Source of the DNA: Actinomycetota bacterium
GTDB taxonomy: Bacteria; Actinomycetota; Acidimicrobiia; Acidimicrobiales; Poriferisodalaceae
DNA length: 15,326 nucleotides
Assembly (NCBI GenBank): GCA_013151655.1
Contig: JAADHX010000297.1
Coordinates: forward strand, 1 to 15,326
Direction: 5' to 3'
A program made the translations under genes and the position numbers. Shown here piece after piece: positions 6,798 through 12,916 of this stretch (position 1 is the first letter of the stretch; each line of letters begins with the position of its first letter). The notes beneath the pieces were generated by a model that ran no database searches, had not been told where the DNA came from, and was given only the letters and a program-made list of their open reading frames with translations.

Positions 6798-7482
6798 CCG
6801 CTCCGTCATCGTCCATGGTGGCGAAAACGTCGTCAAATCGCGACCCATCACCGAACACCTCGTCGCTGAAGAACTCGGCCGCTGGATAGGTCGCCGATAC
6901 CTCGGCTGCGGTGGCACCAAGGCCTATTCCGCCCGGTGTAGCCAAACCAAACACATCGCCGTCGCCCTGGTCGAAGTAGTCCCACGAGAAGAACGCCCGA
7001 TCGTTGGCTTGCCCACCGAACAGAACTGTAAGCGGCCCATACCTCACACCCCTGACCTCGGTTCCGGGGCAAGTGCCAAACTGCGAGAATGGGTCGATCC
7101 AGCCAGAGTCATCGGCCGGTGGTCCGAAAATTCCGCCCAAGAACTCGATGGCCGACTCGGCATCGACCCCGAACCGCATGATGCCAAGGCCATCTCCGAG
7201 CAACGACAGACCTGTGGGTCCTGGCGCTGCGGTCGTGGTGGTCGTGGTTTCGGGCACCGTTGTTGTTTGGGCCTCAGTGGTGGTCGTAGTTTCGGGCACC
7301 GTTGTCGTTGAAGCCTCTGTACTGGCGGTAGTGGCGGGCAGGGGAATGGTGGTGGCAGCTGCGTCATCGCCTGCGCTTGAGGCAACGGTCGTTGCGGTGG
7401 CTCCGCCATCTCCACTATCGCTGCACGCCATAGCCACCAGGCTGAGAACTAGGAGTAGTCCGAGAAGATTCCGTCTGCGCAT
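6760..7482 (-). CDS. Putative lipoprotein with a Thr-rich linker
   Basis: From the ATG at 7482 the product is 240 residues. MRRRNLLGLLLVLSLVAMAC is a lipoprotein signal with the lipidated Cys at residue 20. A Thr/Glu/Ala/Pro-rich linker (about 25-85) follows, with two copies of a TTTVPETTTTT unit. The C-terminal domain (about 88-240) has GDGLGIMRFGVDAESAIEFLGGIFGPP, FGTCPGTEVRGVRYGPLTVLFGG and GIGLGATAAEV segments, and resembles a family of exported actinobacterial proteins of unknown function; this likeness is from memory. The frame is open to 7539, but TACCTT ends 7 nt before the ATG at 7482 and the signal peptide starts there. The cytosol-to-surface layout suggests a membrane-anchored domain held away from the membrane by a possibly O-glycosylated linker. 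Confidence 0.8.
   Translation of the reverse strand: MRRRNLLGLLLVLSLVAMACSDSGDGGATATTVASSAGDDAAATTIPLPATTASTEASTTTVPETTTTTEAQTTTVPETTTTTTAAPGPTGLSLLGDGLGIMRFGVDAESAIEFLGGIFGPPADDSGWIDPFSQFGTCPGTEVRGVRYGPLTVLFGGQANDRAFFSWDYFDQGDGDVFGLATPGGIGLGATAAEVSATYPAAEFFSDEVFGDGSRFDDVFATMDDDGAVRYLKGGIGCGE
7241..7324 (-). repeat. 42-bp in-frame direct duplication in the lipoprotein linker
   Basis: Two adjacent 42-bp units (starting at 7241 and 7283 on the plus strand) share GTCGTnGTTTCGGGCACCGT and nearby bases, and encode the two TTTVPETTTTT copies. The unit is 14 codons, so the frame is kept. It is a recent duplication within a low-complexity linker. Confidence 0.75.
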
Positions 7483-7489
7483 ACCGCCC

Positions 7490-7495
7490 AAGGTA
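7490..7495 (-). promoter_or_regulatory. Leaderless-type -10 box for the Thr-rich lipoprotein
   Basis: The minus strand reads TACCTT, then 7 nt, then the ATG at 7482, with no Shine-Dalgarno sequence. This decides between the ATG at 7482 and the longer frame starting at 7539. Confidence 0.5.
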
Positions 7496-7616
7496 CGCAA
7501 AAGGAAGCTTCGAACTTGTTCATCGGCGCCAACCGACATCGATTCGTCAACAACGCCAATGGTTGAGCAATCGTTGAACGACTAGTTTCGAGGGCCGCGG
7601 ATGACGGGGTCACGCT

Positions 7617-8415
7617 GTGTCAGACACGAGAGACAACTCCGATGACGCGAGCGACGGAGACCCAGCCGAGGAACGATCGCTCTTCTTTGATGATCTAGAA
7701 GCCAAGTTCGACACGTTCCAGGCGCTGCGCAAGAGTGACGAAGGCGCGGCCGACGCCGTTCTCGACGAGTTGGGTGCCAGCGACGAACTCGACCGCGAGA
7801 TCCTGCTCCAGGTTTCGCCCAAACGGCCCCTCAGCCACCCGGAACGTTTCGAACAAGCGCACGCCCTAGCGGTTCGATCGCTAGAAGTCCTCGACCGCAA
7901 CGGCACTCGCAAGATCAAGGTCAAGGTCAAAGCAGCAGGTCCGCTCGACCCTGTCGCCAGCTACTTGGTCCAACTCCCAGCGGGGCGAACCAGCGCAAGT
8001 CATGTTGGCGAGGGCTCGGTTCCACACCGAAGAGCTTCAGGCCGGATTCAAGAAGAACCCGCTCGGAGTTCCGACTTTCTTAGTTGGCGGCGCGGTCGTG
8101 TCAGGCTTAGGCACCGTCATGCAGCGCGTTGTATCAGAGGCTTTCACCTCAACGTTAAGCAAGGTCGTCGCCACTATCGCTCTGTTCGGCTTCTTCGCCG
8201 CCATCAGCTGGGTGGTATTGCGAGGCGCTGCCATAGCGAGACGACGCATCAAGCTGACAACTCGCGACCCTCTCGACGCTCTCTGGCAAACGATCGCACG
8301 ATGCGGACACCCGCCCAAGGATCAGTCCAAGGCATTCGCGCTCGTCGCCATGATTATCCTCGGCGTTGGTTGGCTCAGCATTCCCGTCGGCTTGCTGGTT
8401 AGTTTCCTCACCTAG
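7617..8415 (+). pseudogene. Membrane protein gene broken by a frameshift near 7974-7980
   Basis: Two frames read as one protein. The first starts at GTG 7617: an acidic N-terminus, then HPERFEQAHALAVRSLEVLDRNG (74-96) and GPLDPVASYLVQL (108-120). After that its translation turns Arg-rich and non-protein-like, although open to 8402. The second frame picks up about 7978 (QRGEPAQVMLARARFHTEEL, then FKKNPLG) and ends at 8415. It has two hydrophobic segments (VPTFLVGGAVVSGLG; VVATIALFGFFAAISWVVLRGAAIA), a conserved-looking LWQTIARCGHPPKDQSKAFAL, and a last membrane segment. Joining them needs a +1 shift at the CTCCCAG site. From memory, intact relatives carry extra residues between these two parts, so a small deletion rather than a one-base error is possible. 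The second part alone (ATG 8002) could be translated separately. The function is unknown. Confidence 0.6.
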
Positions 8416-8477
8416 ACGGGTAGTTCGAGGCCAGCAGAGGTTACTCATTCCGAGACTCCACTGCTTCAGATACAACG

Positions 8478-8714
8478 GCGGTTGCGCCAACACCACTTTG
8501 AGTGTCCAGCGACCGCCATGTGTGATGCAGCATGGTTCATTCGGTGCCTTGGCGAGCCAAGAGCAGATCGGGCCGAAAGTTAGGCTGTCGATCTGCGCTT
8601 GGGCTTGATCGACAACCTAACCGTGGGGTGCGACATCCAATCTTAACCGAAACTGTCACGGAGCGCGGCCGTAGGTGTCGGTTCAGCAACACTAAGTAGT
8701 TTTGGCGCAACCGC
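8478..8714. repeat. 237-bp segment bounded by 13-bp perfect inverted repeats
   Basis: GCGGTTGCGCCAA (8478-8490) and its exact reverse complement TTGGCGCAACCGC (8702-8714) bound a segment without coding capacity. The size and layout resemble a miniature inverted-repeat element or a long structured RNA. Against the first, I see no clear target-site duplication in the flanks. Confidence 0.45.
8548..8621. other. Cluster of hairpins with two mutually exclusive stems
   Basis: CTTGG-CGAG-CCAAG (8548-8561) is a small perfect hairpin. GCAGATCG (8563-8570) can pair with CGATCTGC (8589-8596). GTTAGGCTGTCGAT (8579-8592) can pair over 13 of 14 positions with ATCGACAACCTAAC (8608-8621). The last two stems share bases 8589-8592 and cannot form together, as in attenuators and riboswitches. 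No T-run follows on the plus strand. It could equally be a terminator for the gene ending at 8415 or part of a mobile repeat. Confidence 0.45.
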
Positions 8715-8850
8715 AGGCGGATAATCCCACGCGATAACCCACTCACTCAGTCCAGATGACCTAACGCCGCCGTGTGACCACGACCGCTACCGAGACCAAT
8801 GGGAAGCAATCATCTCTGCAAACTCGAACGACGACAGCATCTGGCTTAGG

Positions 8851-8856
8851 TAGCGT
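8851..8856 (+). promoter_or_regulatory. Possible -10 box for smpB
   Basis: TAGCGT lies 33 nt before the smpB ATG, which leaves room for a short leader carrying the GAGG Shine-Dalgarno sequence at 8879-8882, 7 nt before the ATG. No convincing -35 box is visible. Confidence 0.3.
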
Positions 8857-8889
8857 GACTGCCTAGACATCGCAGATCGAGGCACAAAC

Positions 8890-9372
8890 ATGGTTAAAGA
8901 ACCCGATAACGGAAATCGCGTCGTTGCCTCGAACCGACGCGCTCGCCGCAATTACGAGGTTCTCGACAGTTTCGAAGCCGGCATCCAACTCGCTGGCAGC
9001 GAGGTCAAGTCGCTCCGCGATGCCAAGGTTCAACTCGCGGATGGTTTCGTGCGCATCGACAGCCGAGGTGAGGCTTATCTGTTCGGAGTTGTCATCTCAC
9101 CGTGGAGCCATGCTTCACGCCAAGGTGGCCACATCACCGACAGACGTCGGAAGCTGCTAATGCACCGCCGCGAGCTCGACAAGCTCAAGGCCCGAATGGA
9201 CCAAGAGAATCTGTCGCTTATCCCGATGTCGATTTACTTCAAAGAGGGCCGGGCCAAGGTCGAGCTTGCCCTCGCCAAAGGCCGGCGCGACTACGACAAA
9301 CGCCAGGTCATTGCCAAACGCGACGCCGACCTCGAGGCCAGGCGCGCATTGGCTTACCGCAACCGCCGGTAG
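8890..9372 (+). CDS. smpB: SsrA-binding protein SmpB
   Basis: Binds the tRNA-like part of tmRNA and brings it to stalled ribosomes for trans-translation. The 160-residue product is of normal length. Core motifs are present: ASNRRARRNYEVLDSFEAGI (13-32), GSEVKSLRDAKVQLADGFVRI (36-56) and PWSHAS (71-76). The basic C-terminal tail KGRRDYDKRQVIAKRDADLE, which enters the empty mRNA channel, follows after residue about 128. A GAGG Shine-Dalgarno sequence lies 7 nt upstream of the ATG. The tmRNA gene starts 52 bp downstream, so the two partners of the system are adjacent. Confidence 0.97.
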   Translation: MVKEPDNGNRVVASNRRARRNYEVLDSFEAGIQLAGSEVKSLRDAKVQLADGFVRIDSRGEAYLFGVVISPWSHASRQGGHITDRRRKLLMHRRELDKLKARMDQENLSLIPMSIYFKEGRAKVELALAKGRRDYDKRQVIAKRDADLEARRALAYRNRR

Positions 9373-9375
9373 AAT
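9370..9375 (+). promoter_or_regulatory. Possible -10 box for ssrA overlapping the smpB stop codon
   Basis: TAGAAT is close to the -10 consensus, and its first three bases are the smpB stop. TTGGCT (9349-9354) could be a -35 box, but the 15-bp spacing is short. Transcription would start about 9382 and leave a roughly 42-nt leader, to be removed from the tmRNA precursor by RNase P. Read-through from smpB is the alternative. Confidence 0.35.
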
Positions 9376-9424
9376 GGACTTTCCACATGTTCGGACGTCG
9401 AAATTCGGCGACTCGCACAACCAT

Positions 9425-9795
9425 GGGGATGAAGGGTTTCGACTTTGACAGTAGAGGTGAGAGAAGCGAGCCGTGGTCTCCGGATCCACGTTAAAGAGCC
9501 GGAACAAACACAACTGCCAACGTGTCTAACGACGACCTGGCGCTCGCTGCGTAATTAGCTTTGCTAATTAGGTAGTGAGTTGGCCGCGAGATCCATGCCC
9601 TACGGAGCTTGCGTGCCCTCATGAAGTGGGGCTAACCCGCCGTCAGAGCTGACGGGTCGGTGGGGACACCTAAGTCAGATACGGATTGTGTTGGTTGTCG
9701 ATTACCAACACGATCCCGACAACTTGAAATCGACTGCGCTCGGAGAAGTCTCACCAAAACGTCGAAGGACGCGGGTTCGATTCCCGCCATCTCCA
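9425..9795 (+). ncRNA. ssrA: Transfer-messenger RNA (tmRNA)
   Basis: A 371-nt one-piece tmRNA. The acceptor stem GGGGATG (9425-9431) pairs with CATCTCC (9788-9794), with A9795 as discriminator; the terminal CCA is not encoded. The conserved GAAGGGTTTCGAC follows the 5' strand, and the T arm is GCGGG-TTCGATT-CCCGC (9771-9787). The tag frame runs from GGA 9501 to TAA 9552-9554 and encodes GTNTTANVSNDDLALAA, ending in the usual ALAA degradation signal. The bases AGAGCC before the resume codon match the A(-4) G(-3) C(-1) pattern of E. coli. Starting one codon earlier at GCC would add an Ala. The TAA lies in the 5' arm of a perfect 8-bp hairpin (9552-9570), and a second in-frame stop TAG follows at 9573. 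It rescues stalled ribosomes together with SmpB. Confidence 0.96.
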
Positions 9796-10072
9796 CAGCT
9801 CCAACAGCCTTCGTTAAGCGGTCCCGTGGCGAACGCGCGGTCGGCCCAACGCCTGCCTTCGACCTTGGTGCGGTCGGTAGTTGGCTTCACTCACCCTTAT
9901 CGTCCAGAGTGGGACTGTCGCTCGAACCGTCGTTTCGCCTCAAGTGTTTGCTCGGCCGCCCTCTGCTGGCTGAAGAGGATTCCAGCCATCTCGACGTCGC
10001 TCCCCACCAACTCAAGGCATATCCGCTAGAGGGAGGCCGCTAAAATGTCCTCCCCCAGGAGCATTGCGCTCT
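9796..10072. other. Spacer downstream of ssrA
   Basis: No protein-like frame or RNA gene was found. GGGAGG (10031-10036) can pair with CCTCCC (10049-10054) over a 12-nt loop, which is too weak to call a terminator. A Shine-Dalgarno-like GGGAGG precedes ATG 10044, but that frame has only 11 codons. The 3' end of tmRNA genes is a common integration site; no integrase and no second copy of the ssrA end is present in the window. Confidence 0.5.
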
Positions 10073-10438
10073 TCAAATAGGCAACCGCGACTCAACTTCC
10101 CAGACACTCTGTTTCGAGGAGGCGCTGGCTGAGCTCATGGTCACAACCGACTGAGAGTTGTTGCGCCACTTCGCGAGCTCGTAATCGAGGCTCGAGCAGT
10201 CGGTGATGCTCACGTGGTGTCTGATTGTCGTGATGCCATCGGCAGACGTCCACACCACCGCATTCGACTCGTCGTTGCTGGGAAACAGCACTCACTCTGC
10301 GTCGAGATGATCGACAGCCATGAGTTGTTTGAGCTGGTCAGCGTGGTTCAAAAATCTGCTCACCACCTCCTCGCCGGTTTGCCACCCGCTTCTCAATCGA
10401 GACACCCATAGTGCGGTGTACACGGCTGATACAACCAC
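10073..10438 (-). pseudogene. Unrecognised small protein gene split by an in-frame TGA
   Basis: On the minus strand one frame reads as protein from GTG 10438 to TGA 10073, interrupted only by TGA at 10294-10292. The first 48 codons include VVVSAVYTALWVSRL (possibly a short hydrophobic start), then TGEEVVSRFLNHADQLKQLM and AVDHLDAE. The next 72 codons resume with a GTG right after the stop and contain NAVVWTSADGITTIRHHVSI and SLDYELAKWRNNSQSVV. Codon choice looks like that of neighbouring genes, and the composition is not that of a shadow frame. A TAG closes the frame just upstream of GTG 10438, and no Shine-Dalgarno sequence is seen there, so the true start may be internal. A nonsense-mutated remnant is most likely; two coupled small genes (TGAGTG junction) or read-through are alternatives. 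No known family recognised. Confidence 0.45.
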
Positions 10439-10439
10439 C

Positions 10440-10445
10440 TAGGGT
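10440..10445 (+). promoter_or_regulatory. Leaderless-type -10 box for the large repeat protein
   Basis: TAGGGT ends 6 nt before the ATG at 10452, the same box and spacing as at the RNA methyltransferase gene. It is the centre of a small dyad, CCACC-TAG-GGTGG (10435-10447), which a regulator could use. No Shine-Dalgarno sequence is present. Confidence 0.5.
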
Positions 10446-10451
10446 GGGTTC

Positions 10452-12869
10452 ATGGTCGGACATTCAGTGGACAATCCAAGGTCGGAGGAGCCGGCACAGG
10501 CCCGGTTTGTCGCCGCAGGCGCCTTTGTTGTTGCATCGTTCGTCGCCCTGATGATCGCCGCACCCAATTTGGCCGAGGGCGCGGCGCCTTACTCGACAAC
10601 CACGCAACCACCGGCACCGATCTTCGTTAACACCGCAACCGACATCCAAGAAGCTCTCGTCGAGTTCTCGGGGACAGTCTTTCAAGACTGCCTGTACTGG
10701 GTCGACGCTGCCGGGTCTGTCCAGTCATTTGTCGATGGCTTCGGCTCGGCCTCCGCTGATTGTGCGATCTTGGAGATCGCTCGTTCGAGACCCGGCAAAC
10801 TCGACGGCTCCACCGAATGGGCTAGCGATGCCAAACGAGGCCTGCTCAACCCTGGAGAGACCGTCGTTGCGGCGCCGATGACCCCCACAGGCGCCGGCAT
10901 GTGGATTGTCACCAGCGCTGATCGAGTCCTTCCCTACGGCGATGTCACATTCTCCGGAGATCTGGCCTCGCACCCTGATGGCCAGCTTGCGACGATCGCA
11001 GGGGCAACTGCAACCGCCGATGGGGATGGATTCTGGTTATTTGATGCCGAAGGTAATGTTCGAGATTTCGGATCAGCTACCAATCACGGATCGCTGCCAC
11101 CTGTGCTTTCACTGCTGGGGATCTCAGTCCCCAACGCACCGATTATCGACCTGGTAGCCACGCCGAGCGGCGACGGATACGTATTGATCGGTGCCGACGG
11201 TGGAGCCTTCGCCTTCGGAGGAGCCAGGTTTCTCGGCTCGGTTCCAGGACTGCTCCCACCCGGGTTCGCGCTCAACGCGCCGATAGTCGCGGCGTTCGCC
11301 GGAAACGAGCGCATCAATGGCAAGACTCACTTCGGCTACACCATGCTCGCTTCCGACGGCGGAACGTTTGCCTTCGGTACCCGCTATTGGGGCAGCCTCG
11401 CCGGTGTCGATCTTCCGGAGCCAATCGTTGACGGAATTTCGCCAACATTTGGAAACGGACACATCTTGACCGATGGATCTGGAAGGATTTATCCGTTCGG
11501 TGCCGTCAGCTTGTGCCTTAGTCGGCGAGTCGATTGCAAGACAGGACTGCCGAACGGGCGCCCCTCGCCACTCGATCTGGACCCAGACCCCGCACCATCA
11601 ACTCGATTCCTCGAGCTGGAGCCACTCGTACAGCAGACGTTGGTGGCCGGCAGTCCGTCAGTGGTTCTGATCAGCCTCTGGTGTGGATCGCCGACCCCAC
11701 GGGCCGATCCTGGTAACTCGTTTCAGTGCAGCGTATGGGTCGAAGAAGGTCACACTCGCATCGAGGTCACTGTCGACAGTGACGGCTCGATGTCGTTCAT
11801 TCAGCTGCAGCCAATTATCGACCTAAGCGCGGTCGAGGTCGAGATCGCCACCGCTGACCCGACACTCGGTGTTGTCGAGTGCGGAGAAGGCTTCGCTACC
11901 GCACGCCGACTTTCGCCAGTTCTATGTACTGCATCTGCGTCACCCGGCGTCGAGCTCGAAATCCTTCCCGAAGATGGCTCGTGGACATGGGCGGTCGTCG
12001 AGATCATCGACACCACCGATCTCGCACTGAACATCGAGGTCGATTCGACTCTCACGGCGGGCGAACGGTTGTGGGTCGACGTCACAGTGACCAATAACAG
12101 CGACAAACGAGTCGTCTGGTACGGCGGGGGCTTGGACATCCCAGTACGCCTATCGATCGGACCCACCGGCGACCTACAAAATGCGGACCCAGCAACGAGT
12201 TTCGAACGGCCACCGGAGTTTAGTGCTGACGACTTATCGGTGCGTGGCTTTCTCGAAAGCGATGGAGAGCATCGGGCGGCGTGGGTCGTGTTTCAGCCAG
12301 AGAAAGTCGTGGGCTCCTCACGCGACGGTGGTGGTACTGATGATCTCATCGTCCACCTCATGGAACCTGGCGAATCCATCACGACCAGGCTGGGCGCATT
12401 GTTGCGCGTTGGCAGAGACGAACTGAGTGGCGAATTTGTGGTCACCGCCTCGTTCCAGCCACGATCTCCATACGGACAGGACCATGCTCTTCTAGATCTT
12501 GTGACCGCTACCTCATCTATCCAGATCATCGATCCGCCCGAAAGGCTGTCGAGCCAACAAGACGCCCTACTAGCTCTAACCGCCGAGCCGCTGGTCACCA
12601 AATACATCGAACTGACCAGACTCGAAGACGAACTCCCAGACACCCTCGAACAGACATACACAGCCGAAATGAGCTTTGCGTTCGGCCGTTGGGAATTGTG
12701 GCTCGAACCCCACTGGGCCTTTAGCAACCCACTTCGTGTTGTCTACGATCCGGCAACAAGCTCGGTCGTCGATGTACGAGTTCTCCGTGGCAACTCGAGC
12801 CCTTCAGACGATCCCGACCATCGAGATGGGACTATCGCTGGTATTGGCGACACTATTCTCCGAGATTGA
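10452..12869 (+). CDS. Large membrane-anchored protein with 'DGGxFAFG' propeller-like repeats
   Basis: The 805-residue product has a cytosolic start (1-17), one membrane segment or uncleaved signal (about 18-40), then an extracytoplasmic body. Residues about 145-355 hold five degenerate repeats of about 40 residues: GAGMWIV..LPYGDVTFSGD, GDGFWLFDAEGNVRDFG, GDGYVLIGADGGAFAFGGARFLGS, GYTMLASDGGTFAFGTRYWGS and GNGHILTDGSGRIYPFG. Such repeats are frequent in exported Acidimicrobiia proteins and probably build a beta-propeller-like fold. Residues about 384-450 (LVQQTLVAGSPSVV, then FQCSVWVEEGHTRIEVTVDSDG, with C411 and C426) resemble DUF4333-type domains. The region after residue about 530 looks beta-rich (VDVTVTNNSDKRVVWY, Ig-like) and ends in a separate small domain with DPATSSVVDVRVL. 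The function is unknown; ligand binding or a surface role is inference. No Shine-Dalgarno sequence; TAGGGT lies 6 nt upstream. Confidence 0.82.
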   Translation: MVGHSVDNPRSEEPAQARFVAAGAFVVASFVALMIAAPNLAEGAAPYSTTTQPPAPIFVNTATDIQEALVEFSGTVFQDCLYWVDAAGSVQSFVDGFGSASADCAILEIARSRPGKLDGSTEWASDAKRGLLNPGETVVAAPMTPTGAGMWIVTSADRVLPYGDVTFSGDLASHPDGQLATIAGATATADGDGFWLFDAEGNVRDFGSATNHGSLPPVLSLLGISVPNAPIIDLVATPSGDGYVLIGADGGAFAFGGARFLGSVPGLLPPGFALNAPIVAAFAGNERINGKTHFGYTMLASDGGTFAFGTRYWGSLAGVDLPEPIVDGISPTFGNGHILTDGSGRIYPFGAVSLCLSRRVDCKTGLPNGRPSPLDLDPDPAPSTRFLELEPLVQQTLVAGSPSVVLISLWCGSPTPRADPGNSFQCSVWVEEGHTRIEVTVDSDGSMSFIQLQPIIDLSAVEVEIATADPTLGVVECGEGFATARRLSPVLCTASASPGVELEILPEDGSWTWAVVEIIDTTDLALNIEVDSTLTAGERLWVDVTVTNNSDKRVVWYGGGLDIPVRLSIGPTGDLQNADPATSFERPPEFSADDLSVRGFLESDGEHRAAWVVFQPEKVVGSSRDGGGTDDLIVHLMEPGESITTRLGALLRVGRDELSGEFVVTASFQPRSPYGQDHALLDLVTATSSIQIIDPPERLSSQQDALLALTAEPLVTKYIELTRLEDELPDTLEQTYTAEMSFAFGRWELWLEPHWAFSNPLRVVYDPATSSVVDVRVLRGNSSPSDDPDHRDGTIAGIGDTILRD

Positions 12870-12890
12870 ACCTCGGCGCAATTCGCTCTT

Positions 12891-12907
12891 ACTCCGCCCG
12901 GCGGAGT
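12891..12907. terminator. Probable bidirectional terminator between convergent genes
   Basis: ACTCCGCC-C-GGCGGAGT is a perfect 8-bp inverted repeat in the middle of the 47-bp gap between two convergent stops. Neither strand has a T-run after it, as is common in GC-rich actinobacteria, so the call rests on stem and position. Confidence 0.6.
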
Positions 12908-12916
12908 CCAACACCG

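Larger units (their letters stand above)
8416..8889. other. 474-bp gene-free stretch with nested inverted repeats
   Basis: No frame here reads as protein; short ORFs on either strand lack plausible starts or composition. The stretch holds a 13-bp inverted repeat (8478-8490 / 8702-8714) enclosing several hairpins, listed separately, and the smpB promoter near its end. No tRNA-like fold was seen. Confidence 0.6.

Noticed and set aside
7004..7585. Plus-strand 193-codon ORF with a Val-rich stretch
   Set aside because: It is antisense to the Thr-rich linker (ACC/ACG read backwards gives Val codons).
8537..8746. 69-codon minus-strand ORF and 80-codon plus-strand ORF (8366-8608) in the gene-free stretch
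   Set aside because: Arg/Leu-rich, no ribosome binding site, and they run through the inverted repeats.
9702..9890. Minus-strand ORF containing GDGGNRTRVLRRF
   Set aside because: This is the antisense translation of the tmRNA T arm and acceptor end, a well-known source of spurious proteins.
9660..10043. Plus-strand ORFs starting inside ssrA
   Set aside because: They begin within the tmRNA, have no ribosome binding site and show no protein-like pattern.
10031..10060. GGGAGG...CCTCCC stem as ssrA terminator, and the 11-codon ORF at 10044
   Set aside because: A 6-bp stem with a 12-nt loop and no T-run, over 230 nt after ssrA; the ORF is too short to support.
10292..10294. TGA as a selenocysteine codon
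   Set aside because: No Cys-like or redox motif surrounds it, no obvious SECIS hairpin follows, and no sel genes are seen; a nonsense mutation is simpler.
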